Positions 26,442 to 35,319 of a stretch of DNA of 64,000 nt are shown here, one piece after another. Numbering within the stretch: position 1 is the first letter of the stretch; each line of letters begins with the position of its first letter. The DNA comes from RBG-13-68-16 sp041494245 (GTDB lineage Bacteria > Acidobacteriota > Thermoanaerobaculia > Thermoanaerobaculales > Thermoanaerobaculaceae), in assembly GCA_041494245.1 (NCBI GenBank), contig JBGQAK010000001.1, forward strand, positions 1-64,000, in the 5' to 3' direction. A program made the translations under genes and the position numbers. The notes under the pieces were generated by a model. The model did not search any database. It was not told the DNA's origin and saw nothing but the letters and a program-made list of their open reading frames with translations.

Positions 26442-27136
26442 GCGAGAGGGTCCTCGCTGGGGCGCGCTCCCCTTCGGCCGCCCGCGAGGAGGTGCTGGAG
26501 GAGCTGTGGACCGCCGACGAGGCAGGCGTCTCGCTCACCTCGGCGGAGCTTGAGGAAACCATCCATGCCGGCCCCGGCGAGGAGTGGGGCGGCGTGGCGG
26601 GGGAGCTCGTCCGGCAGGGGTTCGTGGAGCTCGCGGGCGACGCGCTGCACCTCACCGATGCCGGGCGGCGCGAGGCGTCGGAGGTGGTGCGGCGCCACCG
26701 CCTCGCGGAGGTGCTCCTCCACCAGGTCCTCGATCTGCCGATGGAGGAGACGGAAGCCGAGGCGTGTCGTCTCGAGCACGTGCTCTCGGCCCAGGCCACC
26801 GCGGCGGTGTGCTCGTTCCTCGGCCACCCGCCGCTCTGTCCGCACGGGCGGCCCATCCCGCCTGGGGCGTGCTGCTCGACGCTCTCGAGGAGCGTCTCCT
26901 CGCTGCTCTGCCGTCTGTCGGACCTGACCCCCGGCGAGCGGGGAAGGGTGGTGCTGGTGGCGCCTCGCCGCGGCGAGCGGCTCGAGCAACTCGCTGACCT
27001 CGGGGTGACTCCCGGAGCCGTGCTCGCCCTGCGGCAGCGCAAGCCGTCGCTGGTGGTGGAGGTGGACCGCACGCTCTTCGCTCTCGACGACGACATCGCC
27101 CTCGGGATCTACCTGAGGCCGCTGGCGGAGGGGTGA
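26426..27136 (+). CDS. DtxR/MntR-family metalloregulator fused to a FeoA-like domain
   Basis: The 236-residue protein has an N-terminal winged helix, the DtxR metal-binding region with RRHRLAEVLLHQVL and EACRLEHVLS, a Cys/His-containing middle (CPHGRPIPPGACC), and a C-terminal SH3-like FeoA domain (LSDLTPGERGRVVLV ... DLGVTPGAVLALRQR). DtxR-type repressors sense Fe2+ or Mn2+. The FeoA domain could sense or contact FeoB in place of a free FeoA. The ATG at 26426 has GGGGAGG eight bases before it; a GTG at 26438, forming a GTGA overlap, is an alternative. Confidence 0.87.
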   Translation: MEKGVSERVLAGARSPSAAREEVLEELWTADEAGVSLTSAELEETIHAGPGEEWGGVAGELVRQGFVELAGDALHLTDAGRREASEVVRRHRLAEVLLHQVLDLPMEETEAEACRLEHVLSAQATAAVCSFLGHPPLCPHGRPIPPGACCSTLSRSVSSLLCRLSDLTPGERGRVVLVAPRRGERLEQLADLGVTPGAVLALRQRKPSLVVEVDRTLFALDDDIALGIYLRPLAEG

Positions 27137-27177
27137 GGCATGTCAGGACACGCGAGAAAAATCGCGGGAGGTGCAGC

Positions 27178-27711
27178 ATGAGCGCGACCCCGCCGCTCTG
27201 GCGGGCCTTCGAGGCCAACGAGATCACGCACTCCGGCGCGCACTACCTTCTCGCCATCGCGTCGCTCACGGCGAGGGGCAAGGCCCCGCGTGCGGCCGAC
27301 GTCGCCCGCGCGCTCGGGGTGACGCGCGCCGCCACCTCGCTGCAGCTGCGCGCCCTCCAGGAGCACGGCCTCGTCGAGCTGGACGAGCGCCAGCGCCTGC
27401 GCCTCACGCCTTCCGGAGCGAACCTGGTCGCGCGGGTTGCGAGCAAGCGAGAGGTGCTGCAGGTGTTCCTGCGGGAGCTACTCGGGGTGCGGGAAGGCAC
27501 CGCCGAGCTGGACGCCTGCAAGGTGGAGCACCTGCTCTCGGAGGAAACCGGCGCCGCGCTCGTCCGGCTGATCCGTTTCGCGCGCTCGGAGCAGCCGGAG
27601 GCGCGCGCGTTCCTCTCGGCGTTCCGACGCACGACCGCGAACTGCCCGCCCGGCGCCCGCTGCGAGCTGTGCACCGAGGCCTGCCTGCTGGCGGCCGGGG
27701 CCTCCTCGTGA
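27178..27711 (+). CDS. Second DtxR/MarR-like winged-helix metalloregulator
   Basis: The 177-residue protein starts after GGGAGGTG at ATG 27178. It has a winged helix (ADVARALGVTRAATSLQLRALQEHGLVELD) and DACKVEHLLS, closely matching EACRLEHVLS in the neighbouring DtxR-type protein, so the two are related. It lacks the FeoA domain; instead it ends with a cysteine cluster (CPPGARCELCTEAC). The pair may respond to different metals or to iron and redox state. It ends the fur-feoB region and converges on tyrS with only six bases between the stops. Confidence 0.8.
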   Translation: MSATPPLWRAFEANEITHSGAHYLLAIASLTARGKAPRAADVARALGVTRAATSLQLRALQEHGLVELDERQRLRLTPSGANLVARVASKREVLQVFLRELLGVREGTAELDACKVEHLLSEETGAALVRLIRFARSEQPEARAFLSAFRRTTANCPPGARCELCTEACLLAAGASS

Positions 27712-27717
27712 GGGGCG

Positions 27718-28965
27718 CTACGAGAACGTGAGGCGGGCGAAGCGGCGCTTGCCGACCTGCACGAGCGCGCTCGATCCTGCGGACGTGCGCACCGTCGCGT
27801 ACGGGTCGCGCACCACCTCGCCCTCGAGCCTGATGCCGCCCTGCTGGAGCAGGCGGCGGGCCTCGGCGTTGCTGGCGGCGAGGCCTGCAGTGACCAGCAC
27901 CTTGACGAGCTGCGCGGGCTCGCCTGCGGCAGGCAGCGCAATCTCGGCGATCTCGTCCGGGGTCTCGCGGCGCTGGTGGATAGCCCGGAAGTGCGCCTCG
28001 GCGGCGGCCGCCGCCCCCTCGCCGTGGAAGTCGGCGGTGACGCTGCGGGCGAGGGAGAACTTCACGTCCATGGGGTGCTGCGCACCGGAGGCCACGGATT
28101 TCTGGAGCTTCGTCACCTCGTGGGGGGCGAGGTCGGTGCACAGCGTCCAGTACCTCCACATCAGGGTGTCGGAGACCGACATGAGCTTGCCGAACATCTC
28201 CTCGGGAGCGTCCTCGACCGCGATGTAGTTGCCGAGAGACTTGGACATCTTCTCGACACCGTCGAGTCCCTCGAGCAGCGGCAGCGTCATCACGATCTGT
28301 GGCGGCATGCCGAGCTTGCCCATGAGATCGCGGCCCACGAGCAGGTTGAAGAGCTGGTCGGTACCGCCGAGCTCGGCGTCGGCGGCCAGCGCCACCGAGT
28401 CGTACGCTTGGGCCACCGGGTAGAGGAGCTCGTGCAGCGAGATCGGCTCCCCGGCCGCGAGGCGCTTGCGGAAGTCCTCGCGCTCCAGCATCTGAGCGAG
28501 CGTCACCTTCGCGGTGAGGCGGATCCACTCCTCGCTGGTCAGCGCGCCCAGCCAGCGGGCGTTGAAGTCGATGACCGTGGCCTCGGGATCGAGGAGCTTG
28601 AAGATCTGCCGCTTGTACGTCTCCGCGTTGGCGGCGATCTGGTCGCGGGTGAGCTGGGGTCGGGTGGACTTCTTGCCGGTGGGGTCCCCGATCATGCCGG
28701 TGAAGTCGCCGATCAGGAAGATCACGCGGTGCCCGAGCTGCTGGAAGTGCCGCATCTTCCGGATCACCACCGTGTGCCCGAGGTGAAGGTCCGGGGCGGA
28801 AGGGTCGAACCCCACCTTGACGGTGAGCGGCCGGCTGTCGCGTTGGGCAGCGACGAGGCGCGCCTCGAGGTCCTCGGGGCGCACCACGTCCACGCACCCC
28901 TTGAGCAGCAGGTCCATCTGCTCCTTGACCGAACGGCGTGCACCGCCCATCGCGCCTCCACCCAT
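27718..28965 (-). CDS. tyrS: Tyrosine--tRNA ligase
   Basis: Class I aminoacyl-tRNA synthetase for tyrosine. The 415-residue protein has the HIGH-type motif HLGH (DPSAPDLHLGHTVVIRK), GDFTGMIGDPTGKK, the GTDQLFN tyrosine-pocket segment and KMSKSLGNYIAV, with an S4-like RNA-binding C-terminus. The HLGH/PTGKK pattern fits the TyrRS type 2 (TyrZ-like) group. The start is uncertain: ATG 28965 follows GAGGTGA and ATG 28950 follows GGAGG. It lies about ten bases after the M16-like gene. Confidence 0.94.
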   Translation of the reverse strand: MGGGAMGGARRSVKEQMDLLLKGCVDVVRPEDLEARLVAAQRDSRPLTVKVGFDPSAPDLHLGHTVVIRKMRHFQQLGHRVIFLIGDFTGMIGDPTGKKSTRPQLTRDQIAANAETYKRQIFKLLDPEATVIDFNARWLGALTSEEWIRLTAKVTLAQMLEREDFRKRLAAGEPISLHELLYPVAQAYDSVALAADAELGGTDQLFNLLVGRDLMGKLGMPPQIVMTLPLLEGLDGVEKMSKSLGNYIAVEDAPEEMFGKLMSVSDTLMWRYWTLCTDLAPHEVTKLQKSVASGAQHPMDVKFSLARSVTADFHGEGAAAAAEAHFRAIHQRRETPDEIAEIALPAAGEPAQLVKVLVTAGLAASNAEARRLLQQGGIRLEGEVVRDPYATVRTSAGSSALVQVGKRRFARLTFS

Positions 28966-28975
28966 CCCGGTCACC

Positions 28976-30895
28976 TCAGATCCCCCGGGGGCTGGATTTT
29001 CGCACACCGCCCTTGCGCGGCGGCGGCACCGCCACCTGGGGCGCCCGGCCGCGTGCGAAGCGCACCAGCTTCTCCCAGGCCGGGAGGGCCGTGATGGCGG
29101 CGCTAACCTCGCGGGGATCCAGACCCAACAGCTCCCCGTCGGTGGGCACCACCGGCAGGAAGACCGCGGCTGCCGCGCGCGCGGTGGCCTGGGCGGCGTC
29201 GCCGTAAAAGACGGTCAACACGCGCCTGGCCGCCGCGCTCACCTCGGCGGCCTGCGCCGGCCGGCGAACGTCCTGCCAGAGCGTTGCCAGGCGTGCGTCG
29301 AGCTCGGGGACGTGGGCCCCTCCCTCCCCGGTGACGACCAGGAGGAGCCGCCCGGGAGGCGCGAACGTCAGGGTGTGCACCCCCGCTTCACGGCCGAGGC
29401 GGTCACCCATGATCTGGCCGACGGCCAGCCCGGCCGGGGTGGGCGGGAGCTCCACCACCCCGGCCTCCTGCGGCGCCCCTTCACCGGGCTTCCAGGCGAG
29501 ACCGGGGTTGAGCGCGGCGGCGCCCGAGCGCACGCCTCCGGCCTGCAGGTTGCTGAAGAACTTCTCGGCGGCCTCGCCACCCTCCTCGACCTCGGGCGGA
29601 AGCGCGAGCGCGACCGACACGGTCTCCGCGGTGACGCGGTCGGCCAGGCCGAGAGTATGGGCAACTGCGAGAGCCAGATCGTCCTCGGCCGGCGGGCGTG
29701 GACCGGAAAGGACGTCGCTCACGCGCTCCAGGACGTCGGTGACCTGGGCCGCCGGAACCGCCAGCGCCAGCGTCGGGACCCCGGACATCTCCCCCACGTT
29801 CGCCGTCCACCCCTGGCGGGACGCAAGGTCGGCCGCAGCCGAGAGCACGCCCTTCCCCACGCGGGGATCGAACCCACCCAGCGCCACGGCCACCACCCCG
29901 ATCTCGCCGGGGATCCAGCGCACCGTGACGACCGCGCCGTTCTCCAACGTCTTCGGGGGCTCGCCCTGGGCGCGTCGCTCCTGCTCCACAAGGGAGGCGA
30001 ACCCGGCGTGGCCAGCCAGGATCCGGCGGGCGAGCGAACCGAGGGTGGCGGCGTCCACCGTCGGGGAGGTGAGGGCACCGGCCACGCCACCTCCGAACGC
30101 CAACCGTTCCGCGAGCTGACGCGCCACGGCGCCCCCCGCCACCTCCGCCTCGCCGATGCGCGCCTGGCTGACGGCCAGCGCCCGGTTCACCTCCTCGGGC
30201 GTGGGGGTCGCGGCGGCGAGCCCGGCGAGGCTCGCACGCAGACGGCGGACGGTCAGGCGCGGGTGCTCGTCGCCCGCGGGGGTCTGGACGACGAGGCGTG
30301 CGCAGCCGCCCTGCAGCTCGCTCTTCACGCGGACGTCAGGGAACGCGGCGGCCAGCCGGACCTGCACCCAGGCGGTGAAGGCGGGGATCTGGTCGTAGCG
30401 GGAGTCCTCGGGTCCCGGAAAAGCGAGCGTGAGATCCACGCGCTCCGGGGTGCCGCGCCGCACCTCCACACCGCCGTCGGCCAGCACGCACGGCACGCGA
30501 GCGAGCGGACGGTTGGGCACGCTCTCGAGCACCGCCAGCGGGCCCTCCAGCTCGCGGGAGGGCACCGGGCCCAGTGCGACCACCGCCGCGGCGCCGGTCG
30601 CCGTGAGGGTGCGCGCGAACTCCGCAAGCGCCGGCTGCACGAGCAGCGCAGGCACCCGGACGCTCCACAGCAGCGCGCCCTTGCGCGGGGTCACCTGGCC
30701 TGGAAACCCCGCCACCTCGTCCGGCGGCGATGCGTCGGTGGGGAGCACGGCGGCGAGGTGTTCGAGGTCCCCGCCTGGCACCTCCACCACCGCCACGGGA
30801 ACCTGGTTGGCGGTGCGCCACTCGGTCACGGCCTGGGCGAGGGCCGGGGCCGCCAGAAGCAGGAAAAGCACTGCACGCGCAACGGTTCTTCGCAC
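28976..30895 (-). CDS. Secreted M16 peptidase-like protein lacking the zinc motif
   Basis: The 639-residue protein has a signal peptide (VRRTVARAVLFLLLAAPALA) and two regions of M16 character: EEVNRALAVSQARIGEAEV and FDPRVGKGVLSAAADLASRQ. The M16 zinc motif HxxEH is not seen, so it is probably inactive, like the non-catalytic partner in M16 heterodimers; no active partner is in the window. It has many short Pro/Ala-rich stretches. The GTG at 30895 is preferred because it creates the signal peptide; TATGAT ends six bases before it, so the mRNA would be leaderless. The family link is based on pattern, not strong motifs. Confidence 0.6.
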   Translation of the reverse strand: MRRTVARAVLFLLLAAPALAQAVTEWRTANQVPVAVVEVPGGDLEHLAAVLPTDASPPDEVAGFPGQVTPRKGALLWSVRVPALLVQPALAEFARTLTATGAAAVVALGPVPSRELEGPLAVLESVPNRPLARVPCVLADGGVEVRRGTPERVDLTLAFPGPEDSRYDQIPAFTAWVQVRLAAAFPDVRVKSELQGGCARLVVQTPAGDEHPRLTVRRLRASLAGLAAATPTPEEVNRALAVSQARIGEAEVAGGAVARQLAERLAFGGGVAGALTSPTVDAATLGSLARRILAGHAGFASLVEQERRAQGEPPKTLENGAVVTVRWIPGEIGVVAVALGGFDPRVGKGVLSAAADLASRQGWTANVGEMSGVPTLALAVPAAQVTDVLERVSDVLSGPRPPAEDDLALAVAHTLGLADRVTAETVSVALALPPEVEEGGEAAEKFFSNLQAGGVRSGAAALNPGLAWKPGEGAPQEAGVVELPPTPAGLAVGQIMGDRLGREAGVHTLTFAPPGRLLLVVTGEGGAHVPELDARLATLWQDVRRPAQAAEVSAAARRVLTVFYGDAAQATARAAAAVFLPVVPTDGELLGLDPREVSAAITALPAWEKLVRFARGRAPQVAVPPPRKGGVRKSSPRGI

Positions 30896-30900
30896 CCGGG

Positions 30901-30907
30901 TATCATA
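30901..30907. promoter_or_regulatory. Near-symmetric bidirectional -10 element
   Basis: The nine bases GTATCATAC (30900-30908) read TATCAT rightwards (30901-30906) and TATGAT leftwards (30907-30902). TATCAT ends 7 bases before ATG 30914 and TATGAT ends 6 bases before GTG 30895, so one small element could start two leaderless mRNAs in opposite directions. No -35 match was found on either strand. Confidence 0.6.
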
Positions 30908-30913
30908 CCGTTG

Positions 30914-31843
30914 ATGCGACAAAACCCGCTTTCGCCCAGGGTGCTCGTGCTCTCGTGGGCGGCGGCGCTCCTGGCCTGGCCGCTCGCCTGGCTGCTCCTT
31001 GCGGTCGGCCAGGGGCTCGGAACGTGGACCGCAGGGGGCGCCTGGATCGGAGTCGCGCTGCCGCTCGGTCTCCACCCGTGGGGGGTGGTGAACGAGCCGA
31101 GTATCGCGTTTGCGAACACAGGGACGGCGCTGTTGGGGTACTGGCTGGCGCCGTCGTTGGCAGCGCTGGCGGCGACGCTCCTCGGCCCAACGCTCGTGCC
31201 GGTGCCGCCGTCGTGGATCTCGGAGGTCTTCGTCTTCCAGCTGGCCACCGCCAGCGCGGTGCTCGGCCTCGGCTGGGCTCCTCCCCTGGGGATCGCGGAT
31301 GGCCCGGCCGCGGGGCTCGCCCGCTTCTGGGGCATCTCACCGATGGTGTTCGTGAGCATCTCGGCGGTGGTCGGGGCGTTCGTGGTGCAGATCGCAGGGA
31401 TACGAATGAGCAGCCACCTGTGGGCCGAGCCGGGCGGTCCGACCCGGCGGCGCAGGGTGCTGGTGGCACTCGCCCACGCCTTCGTCCCGGCGGCCGGGTG
31501 GGGGTTGGCGGTGATCGCCCTGGGGTGGAGGCTTCCTCTAGAGGCCGTGGTGACGGCCGGCGCGGTCCTCGTCGGGACGCTGCTCGGGGCCTGGCTGTGG
31601 GTGCCGCGGGCGCCGCTGTGCCTGCGCCCCGCGGTCGGATGGGGCAACGTGCTCGCGGTGGCGGTTCTCGGGATCGCGGCGTTTGCGGGTGCACTTTGGG
31701 CCGGGGGTCCGCGGGGGGGTGGCGGCGTGGCGCTCGTGTGGGGAGAGCCCGGTCAGACCAACAATGTGCGCCCCAGGGTGGAGGTCGTGCGGCTCACGAT
31801 GCACCCCGCCCCGAAACAACCGCCGGCACCGTCAGCGCCATGA
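30914..31843 (+). CDS. Polytopic membrane protein of unknown function
   Basis: The 309-residue protein starts with a strongly hydrophobic segment (SWAAALLAWPLAWLLLAVGQGL) and shows about six to seven further likely membrane spans, including LAPSLAALAATLLGP, MVFVSISAVVGAFVVQIAG and VLAVAVLGIAAFAGALWAGG. No known family is recognised. It starts without a ribosome-binding site and seems to share a promoter element with the M16-like gene. Its last 50 bases overlap the end of the convergent sugar transferase gene. Confidence 0.7.
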   Translation: MRQNPLSPRVLVLSWAAALLAWPLAWLLLAVGQGLGTWTAGGAWIGVALPLGLHPWGVVNEPSIAFANTGTALLGYWLAPSLAALAATLLGPTLVPVPPSWISEVFVFQLATASAVLGLGWAPPLGIADGPAAGLARFWGISPMVFVSISAVVGAFVVQIAGIRMSSHLWAEPGGPTRRRRVLVALAHAFVPAAGWGLAVIALGWRLPLEAVVTAGAVLVGTLLGAWLWVPRAPLCLRPAVGWGNVLAVAVLGIAAFAGALWAGGPRGGGGVALVWGEPGQTNNVRPRVEVVRLTMHPAPKQPPAPSAP

Positions 31844-33224
31844 TCTTGAGGTCGAGCCAGAGCGACCAGCTGTCGATGTAGGCGAGGTCCAGCTCCATCC
31901 AGGTGGCGAAGTCGAGCTCGGAGCGCCCCGAGATCTGCCACAGGCAGGTGATGCCGGGCTTCATGGCGAGGCGCCGTCGCTGCCACGGCTGGTACTGGTC
32001 CACCTCCTCCGGGATCGGAGGCCGGGGGCCGACCAGCGCCATGTCCCCCGTCAGGACGTTGAGGAGCTGGGGCAGCTCGTCGAGGGACGACCGGCGCAGC
32101 AGGCGGCCGACGGGTGTGACGCGCGGATCGGCTGGCGCCTTGAAGACCGGGCCGTCCATGACGTTGAGATGGGCCACCTCGCCCTGCAGCTTCTCGGCGT
32201 GCTCGACCATCGTGCGGAACTTGAGGAGCACGAAACGCCGGCCGTGCAGACCGCAGCGCACCTGACGGTAGAGCACCGGGCCGGAGGAGGTGAGGCGGAC
32301 GGCGACGGCGATGACCGCCCACAGCGGCGCGGTCAGGACAAGGGAGAGCAGCGAGACCACCACGTCGATCACACGCTTGACGAAGAGCGCCAGCGGCGCG
32401 GTTGGCATGGTGGAAAAGGTCAGCAACGGCGTGCCGTCGAGCGACTCCACCTCGACGTGGGGCTGCAGGTGGGGGAACGGCTGCAGGGCCACCCGCACCC
32501 GCACCCCCTGCTCCTGACAGTGCAGGATGGCCGGTTCCAGCTCGCCGAGCTGGCGGGTGGGAACCGCCAGCACCACCTCGTCCACCACCTCGCGCGTGAG
32601 AAGCTCCTCGAGGTCGCGCACGCCGGCGATGACGGGGAAACCCTCCACCTCGGTGCAGCCGCACCCGTCGGCGTCCACGAGGCCACGCAGCGAGAGCCCC
32701 CACGCGCGATGCGCCACGACTTGGCGCGCGATGGCCACCGCTTCCGCTCCGCACCCCACCACGACCACCATGCGCTCCGGGACCTCGGCCAGGGAGCGTC
32801 CCCAGGAGGTGCGGCGCTCCAGCACCCGTGCCGCGGCGAGCACGGCGCCGTTGGCAACGCCGAAGAGCAGCAGGAACGGGCGCGAGATGAAGTGGAGGCG
32901 CAGCAGGTAGCCCGCGGCCGCCAGCACAAGCACGCCCAGGGCCGCGACCTGCAGCTCCTTGAGCGCCTCCCGGCGCAGCGAGAGGACCTGCCCGGGGGCG
33001 GTGAGGCGCTGCGCGGCCAGCAGCATGATCCAGAGCGGCAGCACGACCGCGAGCAGCGGCAGGTAGTCGGTGAGGGGGTAAAGGCCGCCGGGGAAAAGCG
33101 AGGGCAGCACCTTGGGGAGCACGCGGGAGCGCAGTTGGTGGGCGAACAGAAAGCTGCCGGCCGTCAGCAGCACGTCCAGGAGCAGGCGGCGGTAGGCGAT
33201 CAGGCGCGCGGGTTCCCTGAGCAC
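31794..33224 (-). CDS. Undecaprenyl-phosphate sugar phosphotransferase (WbaP/EpsL-like)
   Basis: Moves a sugar phosphate from a nucleotide sugar to undecaprenyl phosphate, the first step of exopolysaccharide or O-antigen assembly. The 476-residue protein has about four N-terminal membrane spans, a Rossmann-like domain (VVVVGCGAEAVAIARQVV) and the C-terminal Bac_transf domain: a membrane-anchored FVKRVIDVVVSLLSLVL, then LLKFRTM, RRSSLDELPQLLNVLTGDMALVGPRP and KPGITCLWQISGRSELDF. The GTG at 33224 follows GGAGGGG and overlaps the upstream glycosyltransferase gene by 25 bases. It is the last gene of a four-gene polysaccharide operon. Confidence 0.92.
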   Translation of the reverse strand: MLREPARLIAYRRLLLDVLLTAGSFLFAHQLRSRVLPKVLPSLFPGGLYPLTDYLPLLAVVLPLWIMLLAAQRLTAPGQVLSLRREALKELQVAALGVLVLAAAGYLLRLHFISRPFLLLFGVANGAVLAAARVLERRTSWGRSLAEVPERMVVVVGCGAEAVAIARQVVAHRAWGLSLRGLVDADGCGCTEVEGFPVIAGVRDLEELLTREVVDEVVLAVPTRQLGELEPAILHCQEQGVRVRVALQPFPHLQPHVEVESLDGTPLLTFSTMPTAPLALFVKRVIDVVVSLLSLVLTAPLWAVIAVAVRLTSSGPVLYRQVRCGLHGRRFVLLKFRTMVEHAEKLQGEVAHLNVMDGPVFKAPADPRVTPVGRLLRRSSLDELPQLLNVLTGDMALVGPRPPIPEEVDQYQPWQRRRLAMKPGITCLWQISGRSELDFATWMELDLAYIDSWSLWLDLKIMALTVPAVVSGRGAS

Positions 33225-34315
33225 AGCCCCTCCAGCAGCCGCTCGTAGGCGGCCGCGACGTCGTCCCAGCGGTAGTGTGCCATCACACGTGCCCGGGCCG
33301 CCGCGCCCAGACACTCCGCGCGCTTCGGATCGCCGAGGTAATCGGTCAGCACCTGCGTCAGTGCCGGGCGCCCGGCGAGGGAGAACCGCACGCCGGCATC
33401 CCCCACCACCTCGCGGTTCGCCAGGTTGTCCAGAAAGAAGACCACGCGTCCGGCTCCCATCGCTTCTACGAGCGCCGGGTGCGTTCCGCCAACCTCGGTG
33501 GCGTGGATGTAGGCGCGAGCGTGGAAGAGGAGCTGCCGGTACCCCTCGCCGTAGATCGGCCCGGCCAGCACCACCCGGGGGTCCTCGCGGGCGAGCGCGC
33601 GTACCCGCCGGATCAGCGTCGCGGCGTAGGGCGCGGCGCCCACCATCACCAGGGGGGTGCTCCCCGGGACCCCGCGGTAGGCGGCGACCACCGTGTCGGG
33701 GTTGTTCTCCGGCTCGAAGCGCGAGACGTAGAGGATGTAGCCGGCGTCGTTCAGGCCGAGGCGGCGGAGCGCGTCGTCCCCCTCGGGCAGTGGCAGGTCC
33801 CCGCCGTAGGGGATCATCGCCGACTCCCGCTTCCACGCCCTCCGGTAGTAGCGCTGGATCACCCTCGCGTCGGTCACGAGGGCATCGGCCCAGCGCGCCG
33901 AGAGCAACTCGCACACCCGGTAGTACCCGCGGCCGAGCAGCCCCCACTTGCGGCGCTTGCGCTCGAGGCCGTCCACGTTGAGCGCCACCGGCAACCCGCG
34001 CGCGTGCAGCAACGGGAGCAGGGGTGCATTGGCGGCGTTGCACATGAGGACCACGTCGAAGGAGGCTCGCTTGACGTCCAGGCAGGAGAGCGCGGTGTGC
34101 GAGAGCGTTTCGAGCGCTTTGAAGCGAAGCGCGGGCAGCCGCCGCACGGTCGCGCCGCGGTGCACCGTCACGCCTGGGACCGCGGTGTGGGTGCGGGTGT
34201 ACACGGTGACCTGGTGACCGGCCGTGACCAGCCGCGCCGCGAGCTCCTCGGCGAACGTCTCGAACCCGCCGTAGCGGGCCGGGATCCCGCGGGTGCCGAG
34301 GATCGCGAGGCGCAT
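33200..34315 (-). CDS. Glycosyltransferase, GT4 type with DUF1972-like N-terminus
   Basis: The 371-residue protein begins RLAILGTRGIPARYGGFETFAEELA, the pattern of the DUF1972/rhamnosyltransferase group, and has a GT-B second half (LYVSRFEPENN, GPIYGEGYRQLLFHARAYIHATEVGGTHPALVEAMGAG) with the typical donor-site glutamate (PALVEAMG). It probably adds a hexose or rhamnose to the lipid-linked sugar. The ATG at 34315 shares one base with the GT2 stop (TGATG). It is part of the 38519-to-31794 operon. Confidence 0.9.
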   Translation of the reverse strand: MRLAILGTRGIPARYGGFETFAEELAARLVTAGHQVTVYTRTHTAVPGVTVHRGATVRRLPALRFKALETLSHTALSCLDVKRASFDVVLMCNAANAPLLPLLHARGLPVALNVDGLERKRRKWGLLGRGYYRVCELLSARWADALVTDARVIQRYYRRAWKRESAMIPYGGDLPLPEGDDALRRLGLNDAGYILYVSRFEPENNPDTVVAAYRGVPGSTPLVMVGAAPYAATLIRRVRALAREDPRVVLAGPIYGEGYRQLLFHARAYIHATEVGGTHPALVEAMGAGRVVFFLDNLANREVVGDAGVRFSLAGRPALTQVLTDYLGDPKRAECLGAAARARVMAHYRWDDVAAAYERLLEGLCSGNPRA

Positions 34316-35319
34316 CAGCGCGCCACCCCGCGCACGCGGCTTCCGGGCAGGAACCAGCGGGCGATGCTCCAGCCGGAGAGGAGCGCCCGCGAGGCGTTGG
34401 CCCGCCCGCGAGCCCGCTGCTGGCGGCGCAGCGCCCACGCCTCGACCAGCCCCGGCATCGAGGAGCGCTCGACGGTGAGACAGGCGAGACCCACCGTCAG
34501 GTCGCGCGCCAGCCACCACGGGAAGCACCCCACCAGCCAGCGCCAGTCGGCGTTGGACCAGCGCAGCAAGAAGCGGTTGCGCACCGAGTGGCGGTTGATC
34601 GCGGGCGTACCCCGGCGTGCGTTCTCCGGCTTGAGGCCGCGCGCGTGCCACGCCTGCGCCGCGGGCCAGTAGAGACATCGCCAGCCGCGGCGCTGGAGCC
34701 GCCACGCCAGATCCGCGTCCTCGCGGTAGGCGAAGAACCCCTCGTCGAACGCCTCTCCCGCAGGGTACGCAACGTCGTCCAGCGCCTCCCTGCGGTAGAG
34801 CGCCGCCGCGCCGGAGACCCCGAACACCCAGGCGGGCCGGAGCCACCTCGTGCGCAGGGGACGCCCGGCGCCGCGGTCCAGGTGGCGGCCCGCGGCCGTG
34901 AACACCATGCCAGCGGAGTCCACGCGATCGGTGGACGAGAGGCCCTCCCCCTCGGCGCGCAGCAGCAGCCCGGTGGCCGAGCCCACCCGCTCGCGCCCGC
35001 GTAGCGCCGCGAGAAGCTCGGCCAGGTAGTCGGGGGCGAGCCGACAGTCAGGGTTGAGGGCGAGCACCCACTCGGAGCGGGTGCGGCGGATCCCCTCGTT
35101 GGCGGCGGCGGCGAAGCCGCGGTTCTCGAAGAAGCGCACCACTTCTAGGGGGATCGTGCTGGCGATGTCCTCGATCACGGAGACGGATCCGTCGTCGGAC
35201 GCGTTGTCCACCACCACGATCCGCCCGGGCGGTGCGGTCTGGGCGGCAAGCGACTCGAGCGTGGCCCGCACCGTCTGCGCGTGGTTGCGCACGACGACGA
35301 AGGCGTCCACGGCGCTCAT
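34315..35319 (-). CDS. Glycosyltransferase family 2 protein
   Basis: The 334-residue GT-A protein has IVVVDNASDDGSVSVI for nucleotide-sugar binding, ALNPDCRLAPDYLAEL as its DxD-type region, and DEGFFAYREDADLAWRLQRRGW, resembling the rhamnosyltransferase (RfbN/WcaA-like) group. The hydrophobic C-terminal part may sit on the membrane. Its ATG overlaps the stop of the large GT-C-like gene upstream (ATGA) and its stop overlaps the DUF1972-like gene, so the three are translationally coupled. Confidence 0.91.
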   Translation of the reverse strand: MSAVDAFVVVRNHAQTVRATLESLAAQTAPPGRIVVVDNASDDGSVSVIEDIASTIPLEVVRFFENRGFAAAANEGIRRTRSEWVLALNPDCRLAPDYLAELLAALRGRERVGSATGLLLRAEGEGLSSTDRVDSAGMVFTAAGRHLDRGAGRPLRTRWLRPAWVFGVSGAAALYRREALDDVAYPAGEAFDEGFFAYREDADLAWRLQRRGWRCLYWPAAQAWHARGLKPENARRGTPAINRHSVRNRFLLRWSNADWRWLVGCFPWWLARDLTVGLACLTVERSSMPGLVEAWALRRQQRARGRANASRALLSGWSIARWFLPGSRVRGVAR

